Source: a bacterium
GTDB taxonomy: Bacteria > Verrucomicrobiota > Verrucomicrobiia > Verrucomicrobiales > Akkermansiaceae
NCBI GenBank assembly: GCA_018222765.1
Contig: JAAEZT010000033.1
Coordinates: 1 to 36,962, forward strand
Reading direction: 5' to 3'
DNA: 36,962 nt
Positions 8,797 through 15,783 of this stretch are shown here, piece after piece. The notes beneath the pieces were generated by a model. It was not told the origin of the DNA. It did no database searches and saw only the letters and a list, made by a program, of their open reading frames with translations. How positions within the stretch are numbered: position 1 is the first letter of the stretch; each line of letters starts with the position of its first letter. The position numbers and the translations under genes were made by a program.

Positions 8797-9416
8797 CAGT
8801 TGATGAGCAGGTTCCAGGATTTTTTAAGGTAGTTGGCCCCTGAGATCAAAGTGAGGGCGAGGGCTCCCCAGAGAGAGATGATGAAGAGGGGGTTCTCCGG
8901 GGTGGAGAGCATTTGAAAGAAACTGACGAAGGCTCCCGGGTTTTCAATGGGCCCCATCATGAGCCATACGAGGCAGGTGATGCCATAGGTGAGCTGAAAG
9001 GTGGTTTTCCATTTCCCCAGTCGGTCGGCGGCGATGACCTCGCCTTTTTCCACTGCGATCTGGCGGAGGCCGGTGACGAGGAATTCGCGTCCAATGATCA
9101 CGATGGTGATCCAGGGTGGGCAAAGTCCCACACTGCTAAAGAGGACGAAGGCGGAGGCAACGAGAATTTTGTCAGCCAGAGGATCCATGAGCTTGCCGAG
9201 CGAGGTGACGAGATTGAGTTTTCGGGCAAGGTAGCCATCGAGCCAATCGGAGATGGCGGCCATAACAAAGGTCACCAGGGCGACAAGGTATCCTGAAAAA
9301 CCTCCCCAACTTGCAGCGATGACAAAAATGGCCGTTAAAACAAGCCGGGCAAAGGTGATGGAATTGGGAAGATTCAAAGGTGAGAGGAGTGTGTCGTATG
9401 CGGAGACTGTCGACAA
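8796..9416 (-). CDS. pgsA: CDP-diacylglycerol-glycerol-3-phosphate 3-phosphatidyltransferase
   Basis: PgsA makes phosphatidylglycerophosphate, the first step to phosphatidylglycerol and cardiolipin. The CDP-alcohol phosphotransferase signature D-x2-D-G-x2-A-R-x8-G-x3-D-x3-D is complete (D57, D60, G61, A64, R65, G74, D78, D82), and NLPNSITFARL at the N terminus is typical. The protein has about 206 residues and several membrane helices. The start is uncertain: the TTG at 9416 opens the frame, but a TTG 13 codons later, just before NLPNS, would match the usual family N terminus. Neither has a clear ribosome binding site. Confidence 0.9.
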   Translation of the reverse strand: MSTVSAYDTLLSPLNLPNSITFARLVLTAIFVIAASWGGFSGYLVALVTFVMAAISDWLDGYLARKLNLVTSLGKLMDPLADKILVASAFVLFSSVGLCPPWITIVIIGREFLVTGLRQIAVEKGEVIAADRLGKWKTTFQLTYGITCLVWLMMGPIENPGAFVSFFQMLSTPENPLFIISLWGALALTLISGANYLKKSWNLLIN

Positions 9417-9463
9417 TCTTTTGCGTTAATAAATGATGTCCATCGCGATCAGTCAGGGGGAAT

Positions 9464-9802
9464 CTAACCTGGTGGCCATTGGAGCGGACGCCCGGCGAGG
9501 AGGTGGAGATGTAAATGGGGCACGGCTTCTCCCCCGTGGGGGCCATTGTTGATAATGACTCGGAAGCCATCTTCTGCGTAGCCTTCCTGGCGGGCGATCT
9601 CGCCGACTTTCAGGAGGAGATGGCCCAGGAGTTCTTGGTCGTCGGTAGAGCTTTCGGCGATGCGAACGACTGGTTTTTTGGGAATGAGAAGAAGGTGGAC
9701 CGGGGCTTGGGGCGAAATGTCACGGAAGCAAAGGCAGAGATCGTCTTCGTAGACGATGTCGGCGGGAATTTCCCGGGCGATGATTTTTTCAAACAAGGTC
9801 AT
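9464..9802 (-). CDS. HIT-family (HINT/PKCI type) nucleotide-binding hydrolase
   Basis: A 112-residue histidine-triad protein. The family signature is HLHLHLLAG (H96, H98, H100), with a fourth histidine in NNGPHGGEAV. FEKIIAREIPADIVYEDD is the standard HINT start. The family hydrolyses nucleoside phosphoramidates and acyl-adenylates. The frame is open for 25 codons upstream, but the ATG at 9802 matches the family start and lies one base after the stop of the preceding gene (TAAGATG), so translational coupling is likely. Confidence 0.93.
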   Translation of the reverse strand: MTLFEKIIAREIPADIVYEDDLCLCFRDISPQAPVHLLLIPKKPVVRIAESSTDDQELLGHLLLKVGEIARQEGYAEDGFRVIINNGPHGGEAVPHLHLHLLAGRPLQWPPG

Positions 9803-9803
9803 C

Positions 9804-10370
9804 TTATAGGTCGACCGAAAGAGTGATCTTCCTCTGTTTGAGTTGGGCGTCTTGTTTGAAGCCCTCGAGGAAGGCAACGATTTCAGAGCAAAGTTGCTGG
9901 CAGGCCTTCGTGGTGGTTTTTCCGCCCCGCATGATACTGGCGCTTTCCTTAATATCGCAAAAGCGAATGGATTCGGCCCCGCATTCCCGGAGAAGGTTGA
10001 TTTCCTCGGTCAGGAGGCAGAAAAAGACGAGTTCGAATCCATTACCGGCTTCGCGAGCGGATTTGACCAAGGAAACAGTGATGGGGGGAGCGAGAGGAAC
10101 GAGATTGTTGGCGATGGCGTCACAACCGATTTTGCGAAGCATGACGCGCATGCGTTCGTAGAGGTCTTCGAGTGGGAGAACCCGAAGAGGGCAGCGGTGC
10201 TCGAGGTAGTGCATCACGCCGTCGCGAATGTCGTCGATAAAGGGGAAGTCGTGGCGGTTGCTCGCGATGGCCGCCCGGCTCAGGGCTTCGTCAATCCACT
10301 CGGTGTCGTAGCCCACCACATGATGGTGGCCGACTTTGAGTACGGGGAGGTTGCCGACGATGCAGATCAT
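9804..10370 (-). CDS. Unknown protein with ATP-cone-like N terminus, next to nrdR
   Basis: I do not recognise this 188-residue protein by name. Residues about 15-90 follow the pattern of an ATP-cone: a short strand pair, then YDTEWIDEALSRAA, a helix FPFIDDIRDGVMHYLE, and LPLEDLYERMRVMLRKIGC. This compares with NREKLFRGLVKACE and the following helices of NrdR next door. The C-terminal half (about 105-188) is alpha/beta and has two Cys (LLRECGAESIRFCD). The gene starts six bases after the nrdR stop and ends one base before the HIT gene. The ATP-cone reading is my inference from secondary-structure pattern only; a nucleotide-sensing or regulatory role is speculative. Confidence 0.75.
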   Translation of the reverse strand: MICIVGNLPVLKVGHHHVVGYDTEWIDEALSRAAIASNRHDFPFIDDIRDGVMHYLEHRCPLRVLPLEDLYERMRVMLRKIGCDAIANNLVPLAPPITVSLVKSAREAGNGFELVFFCLLTEEINLLRECGAESIRFCDIKESASIMRGGKTTTKACQQLCSEIVAFLEGFKQDAQLKQRKITLSVDL

Positions 10371-10376
10371 TGAGGA

Positions 10377-10865
10377 TTATTTGAAAAGTTTCCGTTGCAT
10401 TGCGTCAGTGCGGGCGCGGTTTTCAAGGGCTTGGATTTCGCGGATGAATTCTCCGACGTCTTCGAATTGCCGGTAGACCGAGACGTAGCGGACGTAGGCG
10501 ACGGGATCGATTTCATGGAGTTTGTCCATGACTTTGGCGCCGATGCTGCCGGAAGGGACTTCGGTATGGTGGTCGCGGTGGAGTTCTGAGAGGATCTCAT
10601 CGACGGCGCGGTCGATGCGCTCCATGGAGACTTTGCGCTTCTCGCAGGCCTTGACCAGACCTCGGAAGAGTTTTTCGCGGTTGATGGCCTCGCGGCTGCC
10701 GTCGTTTTTGATAACACGTAGCTCGGTGCGTTCGATTTGTTCGTAGGTGGTGAAGCGGGATCCGCAGTTAAGACATTTGCGCCGTCGCCGAATCGTCGTA
10801 CCATCCTTGGTACTCCGGGAGTCGATGACTTTGTCCTCGTGGGACCCGCACTGGATACAACGCAT
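10377..10865 (-). CDS. nrdR: Transcriptional repressor NrdR
   Basis: NrdR represses ribonucleotide reductase genes in response to ATP/dATP. This 162-residue protein has the complete zinc ribbon (C3, C6, C31, C34 in CIQC and CLNC) followed by an ATP-cone at about 49-139 (VIKNDGSREAINREKLFRG to VAYVRYVSVYRQF). Length and order are canonical. The ATG at 10865 is preceded by a purine-rich AAGAAAAGA. It heads a run of five minus-strand genes ending with nagA. No nrd genes or clear NrdR boxes are visible in this window. Confidence 0.96.
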   Translation of the reverse strand: MRCIQCGSHEDKVIDSRSTKDGTTIRRRRKCLNCGSRFTTYEQIERTELRVIKNDGSREAINREKLFRGLVKACEKRKVSMERIDRAVDEILSELHRDHHTEVPSGSIGAKVMDKLHEIDPVAYVRYVSVYRQFEDVGEFIREIQALENRARTDAMQRKLFK

Positions 10866-11184
10866 TCTTTTCTTACTAGGCTAAGCGCAGATTCGACGGG
10901 GAAGGCGGGCTTCGGAAGAAAAAATCTCCCCGTTTCCCAGAAGTCATTCACAAGATCCGCAAACTTTGGGATCGAGCGGGGAAATCTAAAAAAACTGTCC
11001 CGATCCCTGAATGATGGGGGCTCTAACAATAAAAAATTACTCTTCATCAACAATGAGATGAGAGAAATAAGAGTGGTCGGTTCTTAAGGTATCTGAAAGA
11101 TCCTGCACTGCAGGGAAAGATGGATTTTCTTTTCAAAAAAATCTTGTCGCCAGTCTCGGACGATGGCAAAGAGTCCCCGCACTC
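10866..11184. other. Intergenic region between nrdR and tRNA-Gly
   Basis: This 319-base region between divergent units holds no gene that I can support. It contains GGGATCG (10968-10974) and its complement CGATCCC (11001-11007) around a 26-base A-rich loop. It also has a near-perfect palindrome CCTGCA-C-TGCAGG (11102-11114) that could be an operator, and an A-rich tract before a TTGTCG (11144-11149) that might be the -35 element of the tRNA-Gly gene. No convincing -10 partner is seen. Confidence 0.4.
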
Positions 11185-11259
11185 GCGGGTGTAGCTCAGT
11201 GGTAGAGCGCGACCTTGCCAAGGTCGATGTCGACGGTTCGAATCCGTTCACCCGCTCCA
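11185..11259 (+). tRNA. tRNA-Gly(GCC)
   Basis: A complete cloverleaf: acceptor GCGGGTG pairs with CACCCGC, the D-arm contains TAGCTCAGTGGTAGAGC, the anticodon loop has GCC at 11217-11219 flanked by CCTT and AAGG, and the T-arm has GGTTCGAATCC. The 3' CCA is encoded (11257-11259). The anticodon reads GGC and GGT glycine codons. Confidence 0.97.
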
Positions 11260-11267
11260 TTTTCTCT

Positions 11268-11301
11268 AAAAAGGTCCATGATTTATTTCATGGGCCTTTT
11301 T
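11268..11301 (+). terminator. Intrinsic terminator of tRNA-Gly
   Basis: The 14-base arms 11268-11281 (A-rich then GGTCCATGA) and 11288-11301 (TCATGGGCC then T-run) pair fully with one G-T pair around a six-base loop. It lies nine bases after the tRNA CCA end. Confidence 0.93.
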
Positions 11302-11386
11302 ACTAAAAGGTGTTAGCTGGGGATGAAAACGCAGTTTGAGCCGGAACGAAGCGGAGTTGGCGTGAGGGAGCGGAGCGGCTAAAGGC

Positions 11387-11409
11387 AATCCGTTTACCCG
11401 CGCCATTTT
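11387..11409 (+). repeat. Degenerate duplicate of the tRNA-Gly 3' end
   Basis: These 23 bases match the T-arm/acceptor end of tRNA-Gly plus its first downstream bases (11241-11263) at 21 positions: AATCCGTT then CACCCGCTCCA in the tRNA, AATCCGTT then TACCCGCGCCA here. Upstream, GGTGTTAGCT (near 11308-11317) weakly resembles the tRNA 5' end. It may be a decayed tRNA-Gly copy or an integration scar. The last bases touch the stop codon of the Nramp-like gene on the other strand. Confidence 0.6.
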
Positions 11410-12920
11410 TATTTTGCGAAGAGCTCCAAGACGACCTTGCTATAGAGGGCGTAGCCACCGGTGATGAACATTCCAATACAACTGATCCAAAGCCCTATGT
11501 CCCAGGCACGGCCGGGCGCGAGACGGGAGTCGCAGCGTTTGTAGCGGAAAAATAAAGCGGCCAGCCCCAGGAAGGGAAGCATGAGGGCGCCCATAAATCC
11601 TCCTGCGAGGACCAATTCTTTTGGGGCCCGGAAGAAAGCGTAACTTGCGAGGAAGAGAATGGGGAAAATGATACAAAAGATTTTGACCCAACGGCGGTAT
11701 GACTCTTCGCTTCCATTGATGAGGCCGAAAATCCTCATCGCGTCGGCACTGACCCGCGCGTGGCTGGCGGTGGCAACGAAGTAGGTCGAGTAAAGAACGG
11801 CAAAGGCGCCGAAGAGGAAGATGGCTTGCGCTGCTGATCCGAAGACGGGGGCATACATTTCTCCGAGAGTGCGGACCATTTGGTCGCCCGAGGGATCGAG
11901 TCCGGTTCGGCCCAGAATAGCCGCTCCGAGAAGGTAAAAGGCGATGGTTGCCGAGGTGTAGACGATCATCGAGCACCAGGCGTCCCAACGAAGGACTTTC
12001 ATCCATCCTTCCGCGCGCGCGGCCCACTCGGGAGAATCGTCCCGCGGACCGGTCCATTTGGCGTAGCCTTTTTCTTGGCACCAGTAAGGGTATTGGATGA
12101 GTTCGGTGGCTCCCACTCCAATGATGCCAAAGGCGGCCAGCGCAACGGTGAGGCCTTTGCCTTCAGGAATTTGGAATGTCATTCCCGATGCGAAGTCGGC
12201 CCAGGTGACCCGCCACTCGGGAAGTGACTGGAGATAGACCACATTGATGATCGTGACCAGGGTGAAGGTCGCGACCAGGGCTGTGGAGAAATTTTGGATG
12301 AGCCGGTATCGTCCTACGACAAGCAGGACGATGGAGACGATGGTAACGAGAAAGCACCAGATTAAAGAATCATTGGAAGTCGGGGCCAGTGAGGATTCGG
12401 TTGCTTCTTCGGCTGCTGGTTCTGGGCTGGCTGCTTCCTCGGATCCAAAGCGCGTGGCGAGACCCTCCTCGACTTGTTTGCTGATGATTGTCTCGTGATA
12501 TTCGTTTGCGACCCGTCCTGACTCAGTCAGTGGTTGTTGAATGGTGAGTGCTTGCCCCACTCCGCCGATAATTCCTCCGAGTTGGACGAGTGCGACCAGG
12601 CTGAAGACGAGCCAAAACCAGAGGAGCCAGTTCACACGGGCCCGCGGGCCGCTGACTTCATTCATGCCGGACAGGGTGGTGCGTCCGGTGGTGATGGTGT
12701 AGCGTCCGAATTCGATTTGGACGAAGACTTTGATGAGGCAGCCAATGATGATGAGCCAGAGGAGGACAAAACCGGCTTCCGCTCCGACGGCGGTGGTGGC
12801 CACGAGTTCGCCTGAGCCCACGATGGCTCCGGCGATGATCAGGCCGGGTCCAAGTTGACGAAGAACTCCTCCAAAAGTTTTCGGCGGCTCTTTGATGGAA
12901 GATTGCTCGTTGTCAGGCAT
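11409..12920 (-). CDS. Nramp-like membrane transporter lacking canonical metal ligands
   Basis: A 503-residue protein with about eleven membrane helices. GPGLIIAGAIVGSGELVATT (24-43) aligns with the first Nramp helix, but the DPGN metal-binding motif is replaced by GSGE (35-38). In the sixth helix, the usual MPH motif region reads GATELIQYPYW (270-280). An acidic Glu/Ala/Pro-rich insertion (about 130-185) forms an unusual extracytoplasmic loop. The overall Nramp fold is likely, but the substrate cannot be assumed to be Mn2+ or Fe2+; another cation or a non-metal solute is possible. The ATG at 12920 is the natural start. It is divergent from the sulfatase gene. Confidence 0.8.
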   Translation of the reverse strand: MPDNEQSSIKEPPKTFGGVLRQLGPGLIIAGAIVGSGELVATTAVGAEAGFVLLWLIIIGCLIKVFVQIEFGRYTITTGRTTLSGMNEVSGPRARVNWLLWFWLVFSLVALVQLGGIIGGVGQALTIQQPLTESGRVANEYHETIISKQVEEGLATRFGSEEAASPEPAAEEATESSLAPTSNDSLIWCFLVTIVSIVLLVVGRYRLIQNFSTALVATFTLVTIINVVYLQSLPEWRVTWADFASGMTFQIPEGKGLTVALAAFGIIGVGATELIQYPYWCQEKGYAKWTGPRDDSPEWAARAEGWMKVLRWDAWCSMIVYTSATIAFYLLGAAILGRTGLDPSGDQMVRTLGEMYAPVFGSAAQAIFLFGAFAVLYSTYFVATASHARVSADAMRIFGLINGSEESYRRWVKIFCIIFPILFLASYAFFRAPKELVLAGGFMGALMLPFLGLAALFFRYKRCDSRLAPGRAWDIGLWISCIGMFITGGYALYSKVVLELFAK

Positions 12921-12995
12921 GGGCTATTGTTAGGGATGCAGGGCTCCGAGGACAAGGCGCGCGGGGACTTTTTTGAGGTGGGGGGATTGGCAAGG

Positions 12996-13030
12996 TTGTG
13001 TTGGCTCTCTCATTCTGAAATAAGCCTCAC
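12996..13030 (+). promoter_or_regulatory. Candidate promoter of the sulfatase gene
   Basis: TTGTGT (12996-13001) is followed after 17 bases by AATAAG (13019-13024), a four-of-six match to the -10 consensus, six bases before the ATG at 13031. An alternative pairing is TTGGCA (12987-12992) with TCATTC (13010-13015). No Shine-Dalgarno sequence precedes the ATG. Confidence 0.4.
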
Positions 13031-14377
13031 ATGAAACTCTTGGTGTATGTCGTTCTCGCTTCCATTTTTTCAGGGGTTCTCTTCGCGGGGGCGCCGAATG
13101 TGATTCTGATCATGGCCGATGATCTTGGATACGGTGATGTGTCGTGTTACGGGAGCAAGCTCAATAGGACTCCCGTTCTCGACAAGATGGCGTCCGAGGG
13201 TGTGAAATTGACGGACTATCATTCGGGGTCAACGGTGTGTACTCCCTCGAGGATGGCCCTTTTAACCGGAATGTATCCGCCCCGCGTGGGATGGAAAGGC
13301 GGCGTTCTAGGATATAAGATGAAGATGTCGGGAGGCTTGTCGGCGGAGGCGCGAACAATGGCCGAGGTGTTCAAGGACGCTGGATACCGGACCGGGATAT
13401 CCGGGAAGTGGCATTTGGGTGATGCCCCCGAGCGTCTTCCGCAAGGGCAGGGATTTGAGCACGCATTCTATATTACATCGAGTAACAACCAGACGAAAAA
13501 GCTCTGGCGGAACGGCAAGTTGATCGTCGAACCTTTTAACAATCGCCGGCTCAGCGAGGAATTCACGAAGGAGGCGATTTCCTTTATTAAGAAAGAGCGG
13601 ACCCGGCCTTTTTTCCTCTACATGCCGTATACGGCGCCGCATTTCCCAGTCGAGGCTCACCCGGATTGGAACGGGAAGTCCGCGAACAAAGCATATGGCG
13701 ATGTTGTGGCGGAACTGGACGCCCGTCTGGGAGAGATTTTGAAAAGCCTGCGGGAGTTGGAGATCGAAAAGGAGACGATTGTCATTTTCACCTCGGACAA
13801 CGGGCCCCAGGAAGGGCGAAAGAACAAGACGGTGGCGGATCCCTATCGAGGTGGAAAGTGGAGTGTCCTTGAAGGGGGGACGCGGGTGCCCTGTGTCATT
13901 TCCTGGCCGGGGAAATTGCCCAAGGGGAAAGTTTGCAAGGAATTGGTCGCGTCCATTGATTTACTTCCAAGCTTGGCCAGCGCTTGTGGGATTGAGCTGG
14001 AGAAGAAGCGTGAGCTTCCTCTGGATGGTGTCTCAGTATGGAACACGCTCAGAGGAGACGAGGGTCCGCATCTCCGCAAAGACATGCTTTATTGGGATGG
14101 TTGGGCGGTGCCACAAGCAATTCGGGTTGGGCAGTGGAAGTTGTATTTCGATCAGGTCAAGGAAGTGAAGGGGTCGAAGGAGGGGCCGGTGCTGATCGAT
14201 CTCTCAACTGACATCGCCGAGGAAGAGGATTTCAGTAAGGACCATCCAGATCGTGTTGATGAGATGTTGGCGTTGGCCCGGAAGCGTTTGGAGGCAATTA
14301 AGGCAAAGAGCATTTCTCTCGGTGGCGAACCCCAGCAGTTTCCAAAGACAAAGGTGCCGCGATGGTTGGTGAAGTAG
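13031..14377 (+). CDS. Secreted sulfatase (type I, formylglycine-dependent)
   Basis: A 448-residue alkaline-phosphatase-superfamily sulfatase with a signal peptide (MKLLVYVVLASIFSGVLFAG). The metal-binding pair is D30-D31 in IMADDLGYGD. The modification site is CTPSR at 70-74, where C70 should be converted to formylglycine. GKWHLG and FTSDNGPQ are further active-site blocks. It probably removes sulfate esters from marine polysaccharides, a common verrucomicrobial trait. No sulfatase-maturing enzyme gene is in the window, so maturation must come from elsewhere. The substrate is not predictable from sequence alone. GH75-like gene follows 67 bases downstream with its own promoter. Confidence 0.92.
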   Translation: MKLLVYVVLASIFSGVLFAGAPNVILIMADDLGYGDVSCYGSKLNRTPVLDKMASEGVKLTDYHSGSTVCTPSRMALLTGMYPPRVGWKGGVLGYKMKMSGGLSAEARTMAEVFKDAGYRTGISGKWHLGDAPERLPQGQGFEHAFYITSSNNQTKKLWRNGKLIVEPFNNRRLSEEFTKEAISFIKKERTRPFFLYMPYTAPHFPVEAHPDWNGKSANKAYGDVVAELDARLGEILKSLRELEIEKETIVIFTSDNGPQEGRKNKTVADPYRGGKWSVLEGGTRVPCVISWPGKLPKGKVCKELVASIDLLPSLASACGIELEKKRELPLDGVSVWNTLRGDEGPHLRKDMLYWDGWAVPQAIRVGQWKLYFDQVKEVKGSKEGPVLIDLSTDIAEEEDFSKDHPDRVDEMLALARKRLEAIKAKSISLGGEPQQFPKTKVPRWLVK

Positions 14378-14405
14378 TCTTATTTTCCCAACTTGCTCCG
14401 CGTTC

Positions 14406-14433
14406 TTGAAGAGTCATTCTGGAGTGGTATATT
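14406..14433 (+). promoter_or_regulatory. Strong sigma70-like promoter of the GH75-like gene
   Basis: TTGAAG (14406-14411), a 16-base spacer, then TATATT (14428-14433), five of six matches to the -10 consensus. The ATG at 14445 starts 12 bases past the -10 box, so any 5' leader would be only a few bases. Confidence 0.65.
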
Positions 14434-14444
14434 GCGCCCCAAGA

Positions 14445-15782
14445 ATGGAGCAAAAATCAGACCCATACGCCCTGGATGGCGTTAAAAATCGGGCCCCAAA
14501 GCGCTTTCCCTGGTTCACCGTCTTTTTGGGAATGGTGGCTCTAGGCCTCGTCGCGGTCGTTTTTTCCCCGGTTCCGGAGAAAGTCCGTCGCAAGGTGGGA
14601 TTGGCCAAGGAAAAGCCCGTTTCCAAGCCGCTGCCACCGCCTGAGCCAGAAAAGATTATCGTGAAGGAAGAGGTGATTGTGGAGAAGCGGGTTGACGTCC
14701 GGCCTCCTTATTATCAGGTACAGCCAAATACCCTGATTTCGAAGAGTTCGATGGGAATCGATGTCAAAACGGTGGTGGAGGAGAAAAAGGGGCTGATTGC
14801 GTCGGCGGAACGGAAGCGGGATGGCAGCTATGAGGCGGAATACACCCTCAAGGTAAACCGCCCCGTGGCGGCGAAGTCATTGATGGAGCTGAAGCTGATG
14901 AATGCCAATCTGGATAAGATTTTGCCCGGCCTGCCGGAATTGCTGAAGAAGTCGACGGTCTCGCCCTTTTTTAAGAAGCTCTACGACAATAAATTTTCCC
15001 GGCTGAAGCGAAATGCGGGCCGGTTTGACAAACTCCTGACGAAGCACAATTACTTCGACTGCCAAACCATGCTGGAAATGGAGCATCCCGAATCGAAGCA
15101 GAAGATCTTTCTGATGCAGGGCGATATGGATGTCGTTTCCGATGGCTCCGATGGGGACCGTCTGGCGACGATGTCGGACAAGATTGTTAATTCTTCCAAT
15201 TATCAACCTTCGACGAGCTATGGCTGGTCAAAGCTCGGGACCACGGAGAATCCGCTCATCGCCGGCTGGCGTAAGCGTTTGGCTGAAGCCAAGAAGGCAA
15301 AAAATGCTACCGAGGTGACTCGATTGACGGCTGGCATTGAAGACATGAAGCGCCGGAGTTTTCTGATCGCGGACTATGATCCCTTCATCGTGATTCCCAT
15401 CGATGTCATTCAGGATCGTGAAAGTGCCTGGGGGCCAAACGTGGGAGACTACGTGCTCGTGATTTATAAAGAGAAAATCTTCCCGGCGATTGTAGGCGAT
15501 GCAGGGCCGAGTTTTAAGATCGGCGAGGGAAGTCTTCGCATGGCCAAGGCGCTCAACCCGAAAGCCGGTCCCTATAGCCGTCCGGTTTCGGAAGTGAACG
15601 TGACTTACGTCGTCTTCCCGAGAAGTTCTGGAAAATGGGGGCCGCCGAACTACGAAGATTGGCGGAAGGAATGCGAGAAGTTGGTCAAAAAAATCGGCGG
15701 CTTGGGCGAAGGATATTCCCTGGAGCATTGGGAGGATACCTTTCCGAAAAAGGAAGAGATCGACGGGGATACTCCAGAATGA
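14445..15782 (+). CDS. Membrane-anchored protein with GH75 (chitosanase-like) domain
   Basis: The 445-residue product has a cytoplasmic head, one membrane anchor (FTVFLGMVALGLVAVVF, about 22-40), a Pro/Glu/Lys-rich linker, then an external domain. The C-terminal half contains LMQGDMDVVSDGSDGDRL, ADYDPFIVIPIDVI, GDYVLVIYKEKIFPAIVGDA and KIGEGSLRMAKAL. The pattern of acidic residues and the final GDxGPxxxIGExS block resemble glycoside hydrolase family 75, known from fungal chitosanases. Chitosan-type hydrolysis is a family-based inference; I cannot verify the catalytic pair. The ATG at 14445 is chosen over a TTG at 14406 that is part of the promoter. It ends one base from the Fpg/Nei gene stop. 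Confidence 0.68.
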   Translation: MEQKSDPYALDGVKNRAPKRFPWFTVFLGMVALGLVAVVFSPVPEKVRRKVGLAKEKPVSKPLPPPEPEKIIVKEEVIVEKRVDVRPPYYQVQPNTLISKSSMGIDVKTVVEEKKGLIASAERKRDGSYEAEYTLKVNRPVAAKSLMELKLMNANLDKILPGLPELLKKSTVSPFFKKLYDNKFSRLKRNAGRFDKLLTKHNYFDCQTMLEMEHPESKQKIFLMQGDMDVVSDGSDGDRLATMSDKIVNSSNYQPSTSYGWSKLGTTENPLIAGWRKRLAEAKKAKNATEVTRLTAGIEDMKRRSFLIADYDPFIVIPIDVIQDRESAWGPNVGDYVLVIYKEKIFPAIVGDAGPSFKIGEGSLRMAKALNPKAGPYSRPVSEVNVTYVVFPRSSGKWGPPNYEDWRKECEKLVKKIGGLGEGYSLEHWEDTFPKKEEIDGDTPE

Positions 15783-15783
15783 G

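Noticed and set aside
14406-14445. A TTG at 14406 as the start of the GH75-like protein
   Set aside because: That TTG belongs to the TTGAAG -35 element of a strong promoter; the extra residues MKSHSGVVYCAPR do not resemble a signal or anchor.
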